64,000 nucleotides of DNA from Austropuccinia psidii. Its lineage: Eukaryota; Basidiomycota; Pucciniomycetes; Pucciniales; Sphaerophragmiaceae. The stretch's first letter is position 1. Every line of letters starts with the position of its first letter. The position numbers and the translations under genes were made by a program. Location of the stretch: assembly GCA_023105745.1 (NCBI GenBank), contig JALGQZ010000009.1, positions 9,088,937 to 9,152,936 of the forward strand. Direction: 5' to 3'. Positions 35,168 to 46,840 of the stretch are shown here, piece by piece. The notes below the pieces were generated by a model that made no database searches, was not told the DNA's origin, and worked only from the letters and a program-made list of their open reading frames with translations.

Positions 35168-36820
35168 ACCATTTTTTCCCAACACCCCCTTCACTTTTTT
35201 TCTCACCTGCTCCACTTTCTCCCACTTCACCCACACCTCTTATTCAGGTGCCTCCATATTCCACTTGGTGTTCATCCGTTTCCATTCTTTTCTATTGCAC
35301 TCCACTCACCATTATCCCTCAATTCCACTTTATTTTTTTCCTGCTTATACATCCAGAACCCCCCTTCTATCCACCTCATGTGTCTACTCCATTTAAAACT
35401 CTTGTCTATGTTATGTTCCAATATTAATAGTAAATCTTCTTCATGAATTGCTTTCAGACTTTGACAAAATTCTGACTAGAGCTTCTTCATTTTAATTACG
35501 TTTTAAATTTATAATTCATTGTACGTCTTCCATTTTCTTCTCAACAGTTTACTTTCTATTAAGTTACTAACCTCAATTCTCTTCTTTTTAGATTTCATGC
35601 ACTTTGTTCTCTAAGCAGGGTATCCCCTGCATCCAATGCTTGTGATGCTTGCCAACAAGTACACAACAAATGCTTGTTTGTTGTGTGAACCTTCTGACCA
35701 CACGGCCAGAGGAGTTCCCGCCCAAGACTCCTTTGTGGTCAACAATGATGAAAGAATTCCTGAGTGGGAATGGACACCGGGACCCCAAACAGGAAGACAT
35801 GAATGATTACAGAAAATAAGCCCAGTTTCATCTAGTGTTGATTTTCCCACCCCCCCTCCTAGCCCACCATCCAATGGTCACTTCACTCCTCAACCAGAGC
35901 AACATGAGTATCCAGCCAATTAAAGATGGTGATGGAAAGAGTACATTTGAGGTTGGGCCAATTGTCACCCATGGGATTCAAATGCCAAACTAAGTTTTCT
36001 TTCTCCTCCTTAACTCATTTCTCTTTATGCAATCATACTGACTTTTTTTCATTGTGCATAGAACAAAACCAACCAAATCCCCTGTGACAAGACTCTCCTG
36101 TTCCTAGTATGCCTCAAGAGAAAACTCCGCCACAACCAACTCCAGCCCCAAGTGTCACCTAATGGTTAGAGGACTGATTCTGTGGTAAGCAGCCAAACAT
36201 TTCTTTGCTAATTTCAACTTTTGACTCAAGTGAACTGACTCTTCCTCCTTTTGTAGAACCCTCCCACCCTGATGAGCTACCTATTCCAGGCCCGACTCAA
36301 TCCTCCAAACCACATGAGGACACTCCGGCTCATGAGCCTGAACCTGAGGAGGCTCCAATGCAATCCATAGAGGAACCTTTTGGTAAGTGCACACTTCACT
36401 TTTCTTAATCTTCTCAACTTTTCCTCACCCCTCCTTTGACCATCTCCAGCTTGTCCTGCTACACCCCCTCCGTAATCATCATCAACAATACGCCCGTTGG
36501 ATCCCCTCCTGTTCCCCCTCCCATTTCCCCCTGGGTTCCAAGCACCCCTTAATCCCACAATGAGGCTTGGAAGGAATTTACAGACTTGCAACCAACCCTC
36601 ATGATTCCTTGAGCAATTTTCCACGAATAAATCAACCAAATCTTGTTGGAGCATTTCTGATTTCTCCACATGATTCCCTTTGTGGATGCTACTCATTGAA
36701 ATGAGATGCACCGGGAATTCCAGGAGGAACTAAACTCCCTCCTTGGCCAGGTACTGGAGGCTTATCCAAAGGAGGACATCACCGGTATAGTCTCAAGATT
36801 CCTCAAAAAAAAAGTGCATT
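35168..36820 (+). pseudogene. Unrecognised intron-rich gene, decayed
   Basis: Successive intron 3' ends are easy to see: TTACTAAC...TTTTTAG ending at 35591, ACTGACTTTTTTTC...CATAG ending near 36061, GTAAGC...ACTGACTC...TTTTGTAG ending near 36255, and GTAAGT...CTTAAT...CTCCAG at about 36382-36449. Exons include I-S-C-T-L-F-S-K and I-P-C-I-Q-C (35592 onward, a possible Cys pair motif), a Pro/Glu-rich exon (P-H-E-D-T-P-A-H-E-P-E-P-E, 36256-36381) and a last part with H-R-E-F and Q-V-L-E-A-Y-P-K-E-D in changed frames. An in-frame TGA follows the Cys motif, and one donor (near 35990) reads CTAAGT instead of GTAAGT. The product is unknown. Confidence 0.6.
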
Positions 36821-37190
36821 GTTTTCACTTTTTACCTTTTTTAATACACTCCTTTAAATAAGTTATTTGTATTCAATGAATTATTTTTTCAGCTTATATT
36901 ACATTCTTTGTTCATGTTAAAATATTTTATTTCCTCAATGGTGCAAATCATCTATTGTGTGAGAATAATTTTTGCAAGTGCCTCACCAAATGTTTCAGTC
37001 ATTATTTCTTTGTGTGAACCTCTTTTGCAGAAAATGCACAAATAGTCACCATTACCGCCTCCAATATTTTCTTTTTCCATGGCTTACAACCATATCAGAT
37101 CTTAACTGTAGAAATGCAGGGGTTCTCCACATGTGAGGAATCCACCAGAGATTGATGAGTCATTGCCTTTCCTATGGTCACACGCTATTG
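36821..37190. other. Spacer, nothing recognised
   Basis: AT-rich downstream flank with no coding sequence or repeat end seen. Confidence 0.4.
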
Positions 37191-37194
37191 ATCT

Positions 37195-37690
37195 TAGTCA
37201 TGTAAGGAATTTTTAGAATTGTTGGGAGGCTTCCCTGGCTTAAGTAATTGTTTGAATTTTTGGTCAGCTGTACAAGCATAAGGATGTGCGTGTGAAGTTT
37301 CAGGATCTTGTGCTGGCATGAGAAGTTGCTGGAATTGTGGGGAACCTGTACAAGTGTAATTATTTGCATATGAAGAGTCAGGAACCTGTACAAGCATAAG
37401 GATTTGTGTGTGAAGCATCAGGAGCCGGCACCAACGTAAGGAAGTGTTGGAATTGTTGGGAGGCTGCTCCGGCATAAGGAGTTGTTTGAATATTCAGGGA
37501 GCTGTACAAGCATAAGTATTTGCATGTGAAGCGTTGAGAGCCTGGACAAGCATAAGGAATTGTTGGCATTGTCGGGAGGCTGCCCCAGCGCAAGGTTTTA
37601 CATGTGAAGCGTCAAGATCCTGGACAGGTGTAAGGATTTGCATGTGAAGTGTTGGTAGCCTGAGCAAGTGCAAGGATTTTTGTGCAAAGA
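37195..37690 (-). repeat. Minisatellite, units of about 36-60 bases
   Basis: Variants of a unit containing TGTACAAGCATAAGGATTTG and GTGAAGCGTCAGGA repeat about ten times. Some units add a TTGTTGGGAGGCTGCCCC segment. All three minus-strand frames stay open over long stretches (for example 37475-37194, 37593-37378, 37781-37494), giving repeats such as P-Y-A-C-T-G-S and S-H-A-N. A repeat-encoded protein is possible, but openness in every frame argues for simple repeat constraint. Confidence 0.75.
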
Positions 37691-37711
37691 ACAGCAAGGA
37701 ACCAGGACAAG

Positions 37712-37735
37712 TGTACAATGGCATGCCACCATACA
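37712..37735 (-). repeat. 24-base GGCATGCC palindrome, site 2 (inverted)
   Basis: TGTACAAT-GGCATGCC-ACCATACA is the reverse complement of site 1, with one mismatch in 24 bases. It lies directly beside the minisatellite. Confidence 0.7.
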
Positions 37736-37943
37736 TGAGCAATTTCACCTCTTTTTCATGTGAGCCACCATATAACCCCAATTCCCACCCATCAAAACCA
37801 AGTATATACTGTCCTGCACATTATCACATCCTTATTCTCCAATCACCCTTTAACTCCCAGATACATCCAAATTAACTCATTCTTCTAATTGTGATGAGAT
37901 TGTTTTACCATCCCTGATGTGATAGCCCGCTCCCTTGCAAATC

Positions 37944-38704
37944 TCATAATAGCCGTGGCTTTTCTGTCACATTGTTTTTGCTAACCTCCTTGAGCATTGT
38001 GCGGACATACCAACTTGTCCTGTGCTGGATCAGTATAATGAACAAATGTACTTCTGGCCCATCACATCCAGATAGATCAATCCAAAAATGCTCATTTGGG
38101 AAATCAATTTTCCCCCTGTACACCGCTTTGACGCATTTCTTTGAATTTGGCTGGTCCACTTATCAGCTTCAAACCACCAACCCAAAGCATATAATGATGC
38201 ATCCTTATCAAGATGGGGTGAGTTTTTGAATCTGTTCATGGTGAAATTGAGTGCGTAAGCAAACTCAAATGCCCCCTGATTTGCAGAAATATTGGCTTCA
38301 TAGTTGACTTGATCAAAGGACAGAACCCCCAATGACTTGTAGCAATTTTGAATCTTTTGAAATAATTTATCCCCAACATATCATAAGGATTTACCTAGAA
38401 TGCAACCCACCAAGCTAAGATTTGCACCTTGGTTCTGCCATTCATTTTTTGTGTTTTAAATTTTCCCAAGGCTTCCATAAAGACCAAATTGTTTGTTCTT
38501 TGTGCTGCCTTTCTACAACCCAATTGCAAACATAAATCCCTCCACAAATACCCCATTTGTTGCAATCAGGTCGGTGAATTTTCTTCTGCCAAATAAGAAT
38601 TGTGATAATTCATCCCATTGATTGACCTTGACTTCACTCATTGTTGTGAATGGTCTCAATTCAACAAGGGCAATGGGTAATCTGGTTAAAGAGAAAATTG
38701 CCAC
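37944..38704 (-). pseudogene. Unrecognised gene, broken
   Basis: Three minus-strand blocks follow each other: 38704-38513 (L-T-R-L-P-I-A-L-V-E, W-D-E-L-S), 38332-38030 (F-D-Q-V-N-Y-E-A-N, H-L-D-K-D-A-S-L-Y-A-L-G-W-W-F) and 38159-37944 (F-P-N-E-H-F-W-I-D-L-S-G-C). The second and third overlap in different frames, so a frameshift lies between them near 38080. The composition looks like a real protein. I do not recognise the family, and no catalytic motif is evident. The plus-strand frame 37972-38229 is its antisense. Confidence 0.6.
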
Positions 38705-39380
38705 ATGGGAAAAGTGAATTCATTTGATCTGATTGACATCCACAACCCTCCAAATTTCACTTGGGGTCATATATGCTGATACTGGCATTGATATTTTTGC
38801 TGTTGGTTTAGTGGAGGAAAAAAACTTATTCTTTCAGGTGGATTTGGCCTCAATTGTCTTTTGGGATGTCCCACTATTCCCAAGAGGTTGAGGGATCACT
38901 TTGTGTCAAATCAGACACAATATCAGATACTGCTGACTCAGATTTGAAGCAAAGGCCTGTGCAAATCCAGAATGGTTCCCAATATTGGGCACAAATTCAT
39001 GAGCTCCCTGTTGGAGCCCACATGGCATTGGCTTGATCTAAAATGACTCAAGCCAATGTTCTTCCATGGGGCCCAATGAGGGTGCCACATGAATGCCAAC
39101 CAATATATATATCTATATATATATGCTGAGAATAAGTGAGCCACTCACTCTTTCCTTCCCCACCCTGATGCTTTCCCATGAGTTCCCTTTTACAATCCGT
39201 TCCTTTTTTTGTGAATTGCATGCTTTTACAGGAAAATGAAATGAAACTAAATGATTAGTGACTGTTGTATGAATCATTAATTTCACCTAGATTTTATTTC
39301 AGTGAATGAATGTTTTTTAATTGCCACTAAACATGAAAGATTACATCTGACTTTCACAAATTGGCAATCTCAAGTACCTG
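38705..39380. other. Spacer with short AT microsatellite
   Basis: No gene is recognised. TATATATATCTATATATATAT-like sequence lies near 39103-39124. Confidence 0.4.
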
Positions 39381-39383
39381 AAC

Positions 39384-39695
39384 CTAAAATAATGCAGCGG
39401 ATACTTCATTTTTCAATTTGATATATTGATATTCCCATTCAATGAGTTTCAAATCCAACCATGTGGAATATTGCAAGAATGTGTGAATGCAATATGCACT
39501 CAGCTGTGGATCCCTCGTCATCCTAGTCCTCTTGAAAGAACCAGTTCCATTTGGCCTATTATGAGCTTGAAGGAAGTGATAAAATCCACTTCCCCCAATG
39601 CCCCTGCATGTGCTAATTGCGGGCACAACTGCCTGACTCAGTCTGCATCTTGTTGGGGGATTCTCAATGGTGTATGGAGGCATGCCTCTGTACAA
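39384..39695 (-). CDS. Hypothetical small ORF over palindrome site 3
   Basis: A 103-codon open frame that starts inside the third 24-base palindrome, which therefore encodes its first residues (M-Y-R-G-M-P-P-Y-T). The rest is polar, with F-K-R-T-R-M-T-R-D-P and W-L-D-L-K-L-I-E-W-E-Y-Q-Y, and no known domain. The antisense strand is also open (39426-39701). It may be part of a transposon product or a chance frame. Confidence 0.3.
   Translation of the reverse strand: MYRGMPPYTIENPPTRCRLSQAVVPAISTCRGIGGSGFYHFLQAHNRPNGTGSFKRTRMTRDPQLSAYCIHTFLQYSTWLDLKLIEWEYQYIKLKNEVSAALF
39671..39694 (+). repeat. 24-base GGCATGCC palindrome, site 3
   Basis: TGTATGGA-GGCATGCC-TCTGTACA has the same orientation and layout as site 1 (25927-25950). 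Confidence 0.65.
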
Positions 39696-39944
39696 AGGTA
39701 GTTATTATTGGCATTCATACTGAGGCATCCCGGCAGTAGTAGGATAGGTAGTGACAACTATTAAAGTCATAAATCACTTTCCAAAATTAAATTACAATAT
39801 GTCTAATACAAAGCTAATCTAAAATGGGTATATCCTGATTGTAAGTTTAGCTGACCTGTGTACAATCAATGTTACCTCATCACTTGAACCAATACCATGC
39901 TTCTCCACCCAGGCATCACCAAAGTCTAATACCAAGCATTGTGA

Positions 39945-42422
39945 AAATTCAAATCTGCATATTTTCTCTGATCTCTTAGATTTTTATGTTGTGGTTTATT
40001 TGGATGATATTATGGTATTCTCCAAGTCTAAGGAAGAAAATGACACTCATGTGTCCATTGTTCTTTCCAGAATCAGGTCTAATAAACTGTTTTCAAAGGC
40101 GTCCAAGTGCCTTTTTCATGCTTCAAGTGTTGAATAACTGGTTTATGTGACTTCTGCTGAAGGCTGCAAGATTGACCAATCAAATGTCCAGCAAATTCTC
40201 AATCGGCCTCCTGAAGAAACCTCTAGGATTTTCAATAATCTCTTTCCTTTGCCAACTTCTACTGCTGCTTCATCAAGAATTATTCCAAGACAATAATTTC
40301 ACTCACCAACTTCCTCAAGAAAGATTCAGTTTTCCCCTCAATGAGGAAGCTCTTAGAAATTTTAATCAACACAAAGATGCTTTCACCACTTCTCCAATCC
40401 TTTCTCACTTCAATCCCTCTTTACCAACTATCATAGAGAGGAAGGCTTCAGATTATGCCTTGGGTGCTGTACTGAGTCAGGGTTCTAACTTGGGAAAACA
40501 TCCCATTGCATTTGATAGCCACAAGCCTATTCCAGAAGAACTCAATTATGAGATTCATGACAAGGAACCCCTTGGAATAGTATGGGCTCCCAAGTGCTGG
40601 AGGGCTTTTATTCTCTCTGTCATTTTGTTTTGAAGTTCTCACCAATCACTCCTCTCTTCAATACTTCATGGCCTCCAACGTCCTCACTTGCCTACAAGCC
40701 TGCTGGGCTTAATTTTATTTCTCAATCACTTACCACCCTGGCTGCCTGGGTAACCTTCTGGATTCCCTATCACATTGCAACAACATTTGGTCAGAGAGGG
40801 GGGAGGATTTCATTGGCAAGAATCCAATGAATTTTCAACAACTCATTAAGCAAGGTGAAGTTCAATTCTCAAAATTCTTTGCAGTAAAGGTGAAATCTTT
40901 TTCAAATTTGATTGACACAATTCAGAAGGAATCTTGGCAAGATCCTCAGTATAGAAGTCCCCTGAAAGATTTAGGCAAAGGTATATCTGTTGAAGATTAT
41001 TCTCTTGATCCTTCTTCCCAACTTCTTCTCTTCAATGATTGGGTGCTAAACCCAAATGAGCACCCAATTCAACTCATAATACTTCAAAATCTCCATTACT
41101 CTCCTCTAGCTGGCCACCCTGGCCAAGGGAACACTGTCAAACTTGTCAAGAAGGATTTCCACTGGTCCGGAATGACTAAATTCATCAAGGATTATGTTTC
41201 ATCCTGTCTACAGTGCTCAAGAAACAATAATATCCATCACAAGCAGCTGGGAATTCTGAAGCCTCTTCCAATTCCAAATTTTCCTTGGATTTTTTCTTTT
41301 ATTTGACTTCATCACTCAATTTCCATTGTCCAATTCTTTTGACTCAATCCTTGTCATAGTGGACAGATTCTCAAAAATAGCAATATTAATTCCAACAATG
41401 TCTTAAATATCTCCACTGGATTTGTCACATATATTCATCAATAATACTTTCTCAAAGCATGGCCTTCCTCCAATCATTTTCAGTGATAGAGGTTCTCTTT
41501 TTCTTTCTTCCTTTTGGACAAATTTATGCTAGAAGCTCAGGATTTAAAGAGATCTGTCAACTTCTTACCATCCTGAAACTGATGAACAGACAGAGAGGGT
41601 AAATTAGATACTAGAACAGTACCTTTGGATGTATTTCAGTTATCATCAAGATGATGGGCACACCTGGCCCCCTTGAGTTTAATTTTCTTGAAATAACTCT
41701 GACCACTCTTCAACAAAACAATCTATGCTTTTCACTGTTTATGGAAGAGATCCTCATTTTGACACAGCTCACATTAATCAAGACACTACTTCTGGAGAGG
41801 TAGCTTCAAAAAGGCAATTGGTAAATCAAGATTTCAAGAGAGAACTAGGAGTTTCCATAAACAGGTTTAAGAGGTATTCAGATAAAAGCAGAGCAAGTAC
41901 ACCTGTTTTCAATCCTGGTTACATGGTATGGCTTTCCTTCAAGAACATCAAATCAACAAGACCCACCAAAAAACTGTCAGGAAGATGGTTGGGTTCTTTT
42001 CCAATCTTGAAGAAAGTCAGTACTCATTCTTAGCATCTCAAGCTTCCATCCACCCAGTCTTCTATATTTCCCTCCTTGACCCAGTCAAGACATCTACAAT
42101 CCCAAATTGGCATCAAGATCCTCCTCCTCTAATAATTATTGAAGAAAAAGAGGAATGGGAAGTCACTAAAAATCTGGATTACAAGCTCCAGAGAGGACCA
42201 GTATGGTATTTGATGGAATGGAAAGGTTTCAGTAAAGATACAGAAACATTCACTTGGGAACCAGCTGAAACCCCAAGTTTTTCCCTGAACTGGTCAAAGG
42301 TTTTCATCAATTGTATCCTGACAAGCCAGGACCAAATTTTTCAAGAGCTTAATCTTATTTATGGTGATTGGTTGGGAAAGGAGTTAACAAAAGTAAGTCC
42401 CACTCCTTGTATGCACCTTTAG
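39945..42422 (+). pseudogene. pol: E3 pol: RT, RNase H, integrase, chromodomain (broken)
   Basis: RT is seen from I-F-S-D-L-L-D with V-V-Y-L-D-D-I-M-V-F-S (near 39995-40025). RNase H follows, with A-S-D-Y-A-L-G-A-V-L-S-Q (near 40445-40480). The integrase zinc region has H-P-G-Q-G-N and C-L-Q-C (40827-41306). The core is broken, with S-D-R-G and Y-H-P-E-T-D (41300-41660), then the GPF/Y-like region G-R-W-L-G-S-F-P (41725-42033). A chromodomain at about 42153-42293 contains E-E-W-E-V and W-Y-L-M-E-W-K-G-F with T-W-E-P. At least four stops or frameshifts occur, including one near 42030 just before H-P-V-F-Y-I-S-L-L. In this class the chromodomain steers integration to marked chromatin. Confidence 0.9.
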
Positions 42423-42670
42423 AGGTACTCTTCCCTTCTTCTTTTAAGCATGACCTTGGCCACTCTGCAAGAACCTGACAATTATATGGAAAGACCTCTG
42501 GCCAAGCTTGCAAGATCAATTCCAACCCTCATGGCAATTTTCACTTGGAAAAATAGACCATTCAAGTTTCAATTCAATTCCTAAACCTTTTGCACTTCAA
42601 GTCAATCCTTATTTTGTTTTGTTTCAATTTTAGAACACAGGGGGATTGGTAACTACTAAAAGTAAGTTCC
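42423..42670 (+). other. E3 3' untranslated tail, part 1
   Basis: Non-coding sequence after the chromodomain stop, continued at 44857-45300 beyond the A1 insertion. A GACCTTGGCCACTCTG block near 42450 recurs as CACCTTGGCCACTCTG near 44905, suggesting a local duplication in the tail. GTTCC at 42666-42670 is the left target duplication of A1. Confidence 0.6.
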
Positions 42671-44851
42671 TGTGAGCCTGTGAGGTATGTATAACATACC
42701 CATAAGGCCACAAAAGACTTTATACACAGTTGAATTAGTCTTTAAAAGACTTTTTAATTGAATTTAAAATAAAAAATAACAAAAAAGAGGTATAAACGCT
42801 TGATGGATAGACAAAGCTATAAATATTATGTCATTTTTGGATTCTACACCAAAGAAAACCTAGGGTACACCCATAGGGTGTTATACCCAAAGATACTTAT
42901 TTTTTATGTTATTACAAGATTCAAGAATCTCACAGTACTAATTTAGCTTTTTAACATTTTTTTAAAATTGTTAAATTTAAGCTTAAATAAGCTTAAATTT
43001 TAAATTTAAGCTTAAATAAGCTTAAATTTAAAGTTGCTTAAGGTTTATGCAAACTTACCAAAATTTTAGTTAAAATTGAGGTGTTGTGTATATTTACTGA
43101 ATTGGCTGAGGATTTTCCATACAGGATGTAAATCCTGTGTGGGCTCAATTTGAAATCTTTTAAGGCCATAGTATGGCTTTAAATAAAGAAAAGGGCAAAA
43201 TCCATGCAAAAAGGTGGGACAAAGAAAAAAGACCAAACAGAGCTGGGGTACCCAGCGTTTTGGTTCTGCAAGGATTCAATTAAGGTTTTCCACCTGTATT
43301 GGAGGATTTTCAACCTGATTTAAGCTTTAATATTAGACTTTGATCCAACCTTAAAGTTTAAACTGGTTTTATCCCAATTTGGACAGGAATTCCAAGCTGC
43401 CAAAGGGTAAATCCCAATATGCAGACTTGAAATTAAGGTTTTAAGAACTTTCAAAACTTAATTAAGCTTAGAGGCATTAAAACCTTATCAAAAGTTAAGG
43501 TTTAGTGTGAATTGCTATTTTACGTGGAAAAATAGCAATAACTTCAAAAATTCATTAAAAATCCAATTCTTAATGGATTTGCTTGAACATCTCACACAAC
43601 TTACAATCTAACATTATCTATATATAAATAAAATTCAAGTATCTCTTATAGACAGATTTCCTGGGTAATTATCCTGGAAATCTACTCTTTTAATTAAGCT
43701 CAAAGAAAATTATGATTTCTTTAAAAATTAATTAAAGATTGAGTTTAAGACATTTCTGCTTGAAACTCTATTTTTGAGGTGTTCATGTGATTAAACTTAA
43801 TATAAATAAACTTATTTTATATTAAAAATTAAAATAATTAACTTAAATGAGGATTAAAGTGACTTGTAGTTAAGAATAACACTGTTAACTTTAAATTGGA
43901 ATTAAAAATAAGCTACCTTAAGTTACGAACTTTATTTTTAAGCATGGTTTTTCAGTTTTGACCTGAGCACGCCCTCTATATCCATTATGAATCATGAGAG
44001 CTGCTCTGTAGACATAAAAATAGTCTTTTCATCACTGTTTTTGTCCATCATCAATCAATAGCCAATCATATTAGACATTTAAACAAACAAAGTTTTATTA
44101 TATATAAGATCCTATTATCAAAAGGAAGTCTCAAGTTATTTTATTCTTCATTAATTATAAATTAAAGAATTGGAATCATGGAATTCAGATTATTGTTGTA
44201 ATCATCAATAATATATTTTATTTAGTAAAATTGTCATTTTAAATATCTTCTAAAATCCACAAATTCCTCTCAAAAACTCTTTTTTCATATTTTTTATCAT
44301 AAAAAGTTGTTTTATCATTTAAAATATTGATTTTTGGCGTGTTTTTAACTTATAATGATCATTCAATATAATAAGTGTTCTATTTGACTTGTTGTATTAA
44401 ATTTATATTATAAGTAAGTTTTTCTCTGAAGAATTCTATATTTTTTTATCTATTATTAGTTTTTTTTATATAGGATTTTTCTATAAGAATTATTTCTGCA
44501 CAGTGTGTGTTATAGTTAATCACTAAATAATATTCATATATTATTTATAAGGGGTTAAATATTTATATTTTCCACGTGTAATTCTCTCATTAAGAGATTT
44601 ACACTTCTTATTGTTATAATTGTCAGTGACTATAACAATAATAGAATAATTATGATTTATTATAATTAACATATTTTTTTATTATTATTTTATATAATGA
44701 TAATTCAATTTTTTTTATATATGATTATTTTGATAATTATATTTAAGTTTGTGGTTATAACATTTTATTATATTATATTTTTCTACTGAGGACAGTCATG
44801 GTAATCTTGATATTGCTACTATTATCAAGAGTTTCATAGACAAACCTTACA
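42671..44851 (+). mobile_element. A-family solo LTR (A1) nested in E3
   Basis: It starts TGTGAGCCTGTGAGG and ends CATAGACAAACCTTACA, 2181 bases, flanked by GTTCC at 42666-42670 and 44852-44856 (an exact 5-base duplication). Inverted copies are at about 58100-59782 and 1-1062. It holds a TATATAAG box near 44101-44108 and direct repeats of AAATTTAAGCTTAAATAAGC near 42975-43030. No coding is present. Confidence 0.95.
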
Positions 44852-45300
44852 GTTCCTCTCCTGGTGTGCACTTCCCTGAGGGGTCTATAATCTGTAAAAA
44901 AATCACCTTGGCCACTCTGTGAGCACCTGGAATCAATCTTCTTTCCCAGGTCACTGGCCAATTCAATTCAGTTCTCAACTCTTGTGATCAAGATTGGAAC
45001 CTCCTCAAAATTTTCATTTCTCTTTATTTATTTCTCTATTTTATATTTTCTTTCATCTTCTTTTTTCAAAATTTTCTTTTCTTTATAATCTTAATGTAAA
45101 AATATCTATGTCAACTCAATCCTTCAAATTACAAAGCCAAATGTCAAAGGAAGATCAAATCATCCTCACATCATATGCCAACCACTTGTCAGCTATCAAA
45201 TTCTGCTTCAATATTCAACACCTCTGCAATCCCTACATCCAATCCATCTTGACAGCCTCCACAGGCTTTCAACTTGTCTTGGTACTCAGGAGCTCACCAT

Positions 45301-45316
45301 TCAAGGTAGGGGGTAC
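45301..45316 (+). other. Polypurine tract of E3
   Basis: AAGGTAGGGGGTAC lies directly before the LTR start TGTCACAACC. It is equivalent to AAGAGGGGGATAC before the minus-strand E LTR at 21223. Confidence 0.8.
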
Positions 45317-46840
45317 TGTCACAACCATGGGAAAGAACCACCAATCTGGTGTTTTACAGAAAGTCAAGCCTCCACCAATATATGGTCAATTTTCCATATT
45401 ATACGTTCTGGGACAATTTGCCTCTTATGGTGTGCAATGGCCAAATTCCCTCTCCATAGCCCCAGGCCATATTCTGCATCCTTGGCCTCTTTGGCCAATT
45501 CCATACTGGGCCACCCCAAGGCCAATTCTCCTGATTTTGGGCCTGGGGGTCTTTAGCCCCTCCAACCATATCCAGAGCCCCTGGACCATCCCCTTTGATT
45601 AGGGGGTTTTGAGCCATTTATGCCCCCTATTGTCTCTACATCCCATGGGCTGTGGAACCATTTAGTCCCCTTTTTGCCTAAAATAAATGAGACCAGAAGG
45701 GACAAGGATCCACCCCAGTGGGCCTACCTGACCCGAAATATTTGGCCAAATTCCTCGAAGACCCAAGATACTCAAAATGGAAATAGCTGGCCATTGACCT
45801 CAAGACTTAAATCATGGCTTCTAGCAACCACCAGAGGCCACCAGCTCATTTCCAGAAGGGTTTCCCCCAAATAAAGGGAAACCCCTTTCCTCAATAAGGG
45901 ACCCCATGCTGCAGGAATGAGTAATGGGGAATATATGGTATTATATACCATGATTCACCATTTTCCCTCAGCAATCCAATGGTGATGTCTCCAGAACTTC
46001 TATCTTTCATTTGAAGTCATTTCACTAGCCCATCAGTCCATTTTTGGAGGAGGACTCAAGTTACTCAAGTCTGCAATCTATGTTAGTATTCACAAGACCA
46101 TTTGAGGACACCAATCACCTGGCCCTTTCAGGTGCTAGCTTTTCATTTCAACAGTAAGCCCACAAGGTAATACTTGCCCAGGATTTTTCAAGGGTATTTT
46201 CAAGAGTTTTTTAGCCATCAAAGCAGTTCTCAAGGAATCAAGAGCTCCAGCACTCCTTGGATACCTCAATTGGTTCATACAGGCTGTATTCAGGCAACCT
46301 GAATGGCATTTGAGCTTTTGGGCCATTTCATATTGAACTGTTGGAATTCAAGCCATACATTTCAACTCTCAAGATGGCCAATTCTGTATTGACCCAAATT
46401 AGTAAATACAGTTTGGTGATCAAACCTATAGGATCAGTATTTCAGCTTTTCACATATACTGGCCATCTTTCCATCCCTGGGGACTTTTTCCCCAGTTAAT
46501 TAATATATTAGATTTCTTCCTATTCTTATTTTCTTTTCATTCTTGAAATTAAATACGGATGTTCATAATTCAGTCATTTGCACATTCTTCTTCGCCTTTC
46601 AGTGGATATTGGTGGTCATATCCTTTAATAATCTTATTGTTCTTTTGGGAAGATTGAAATAGTGAATTGAGAATTCATTTGGTTGGCTCTTTGGCCTTTG
46701 GCATATCTTGTACTTGCTCTTATTTTCCCTTAAAGATATATATCTTTTTTTTATTTCTTTATCCATTTGGTGCCCTCCAAGTGATTTCTTTTTTCCTGAG
46801 TTCCAGGCCACTCTTTCTTTCCCCATGAGCCCCTGTGACA
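45317..46840 (+). mobile_element. 3' LTR of E3
   Basis: The ends TGTCACAACCATGGG and GAGCCCCTGTGACA form a 7-base terminal inverted repeat (TGTCACA). Length is 1524 bases. A CCCCTGGGGAC-type palindrome near 46475-46497 is shared with the minus-strand E LTRs (3775 and 20893). The frames at 44994-45874 start in the tail or cover this LTR and are not genes. Confidence 0.85.

Larger units (their letters stand above)
39945..46840 (+). mobile_element. Ty3/gypsy chromovirus E3, 5'-truncated
   Basis: The element begins abruptly inside RT, so LTR, gag, protease and early RT are missing at the left. It continues through RNase H, integrase and a chromodomain, then an untranslated tail interrupted by the A1 LTR (42671-44851), a polypurine tract and a full LTR. 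It is a different family from G1, with about 1.5-kb LTRs that share TGTCACA-type ends with the E LTRs at 3394 and 20534. Its right end lies in a G1-type LTR. Confidence 0.88.

Noticed and set aside
37195..37690. CRISPR array
   Set aside because: Units are adjacent and diverged, with no constant repeat and unique spacer pattern, and the genome is eukaryotic.
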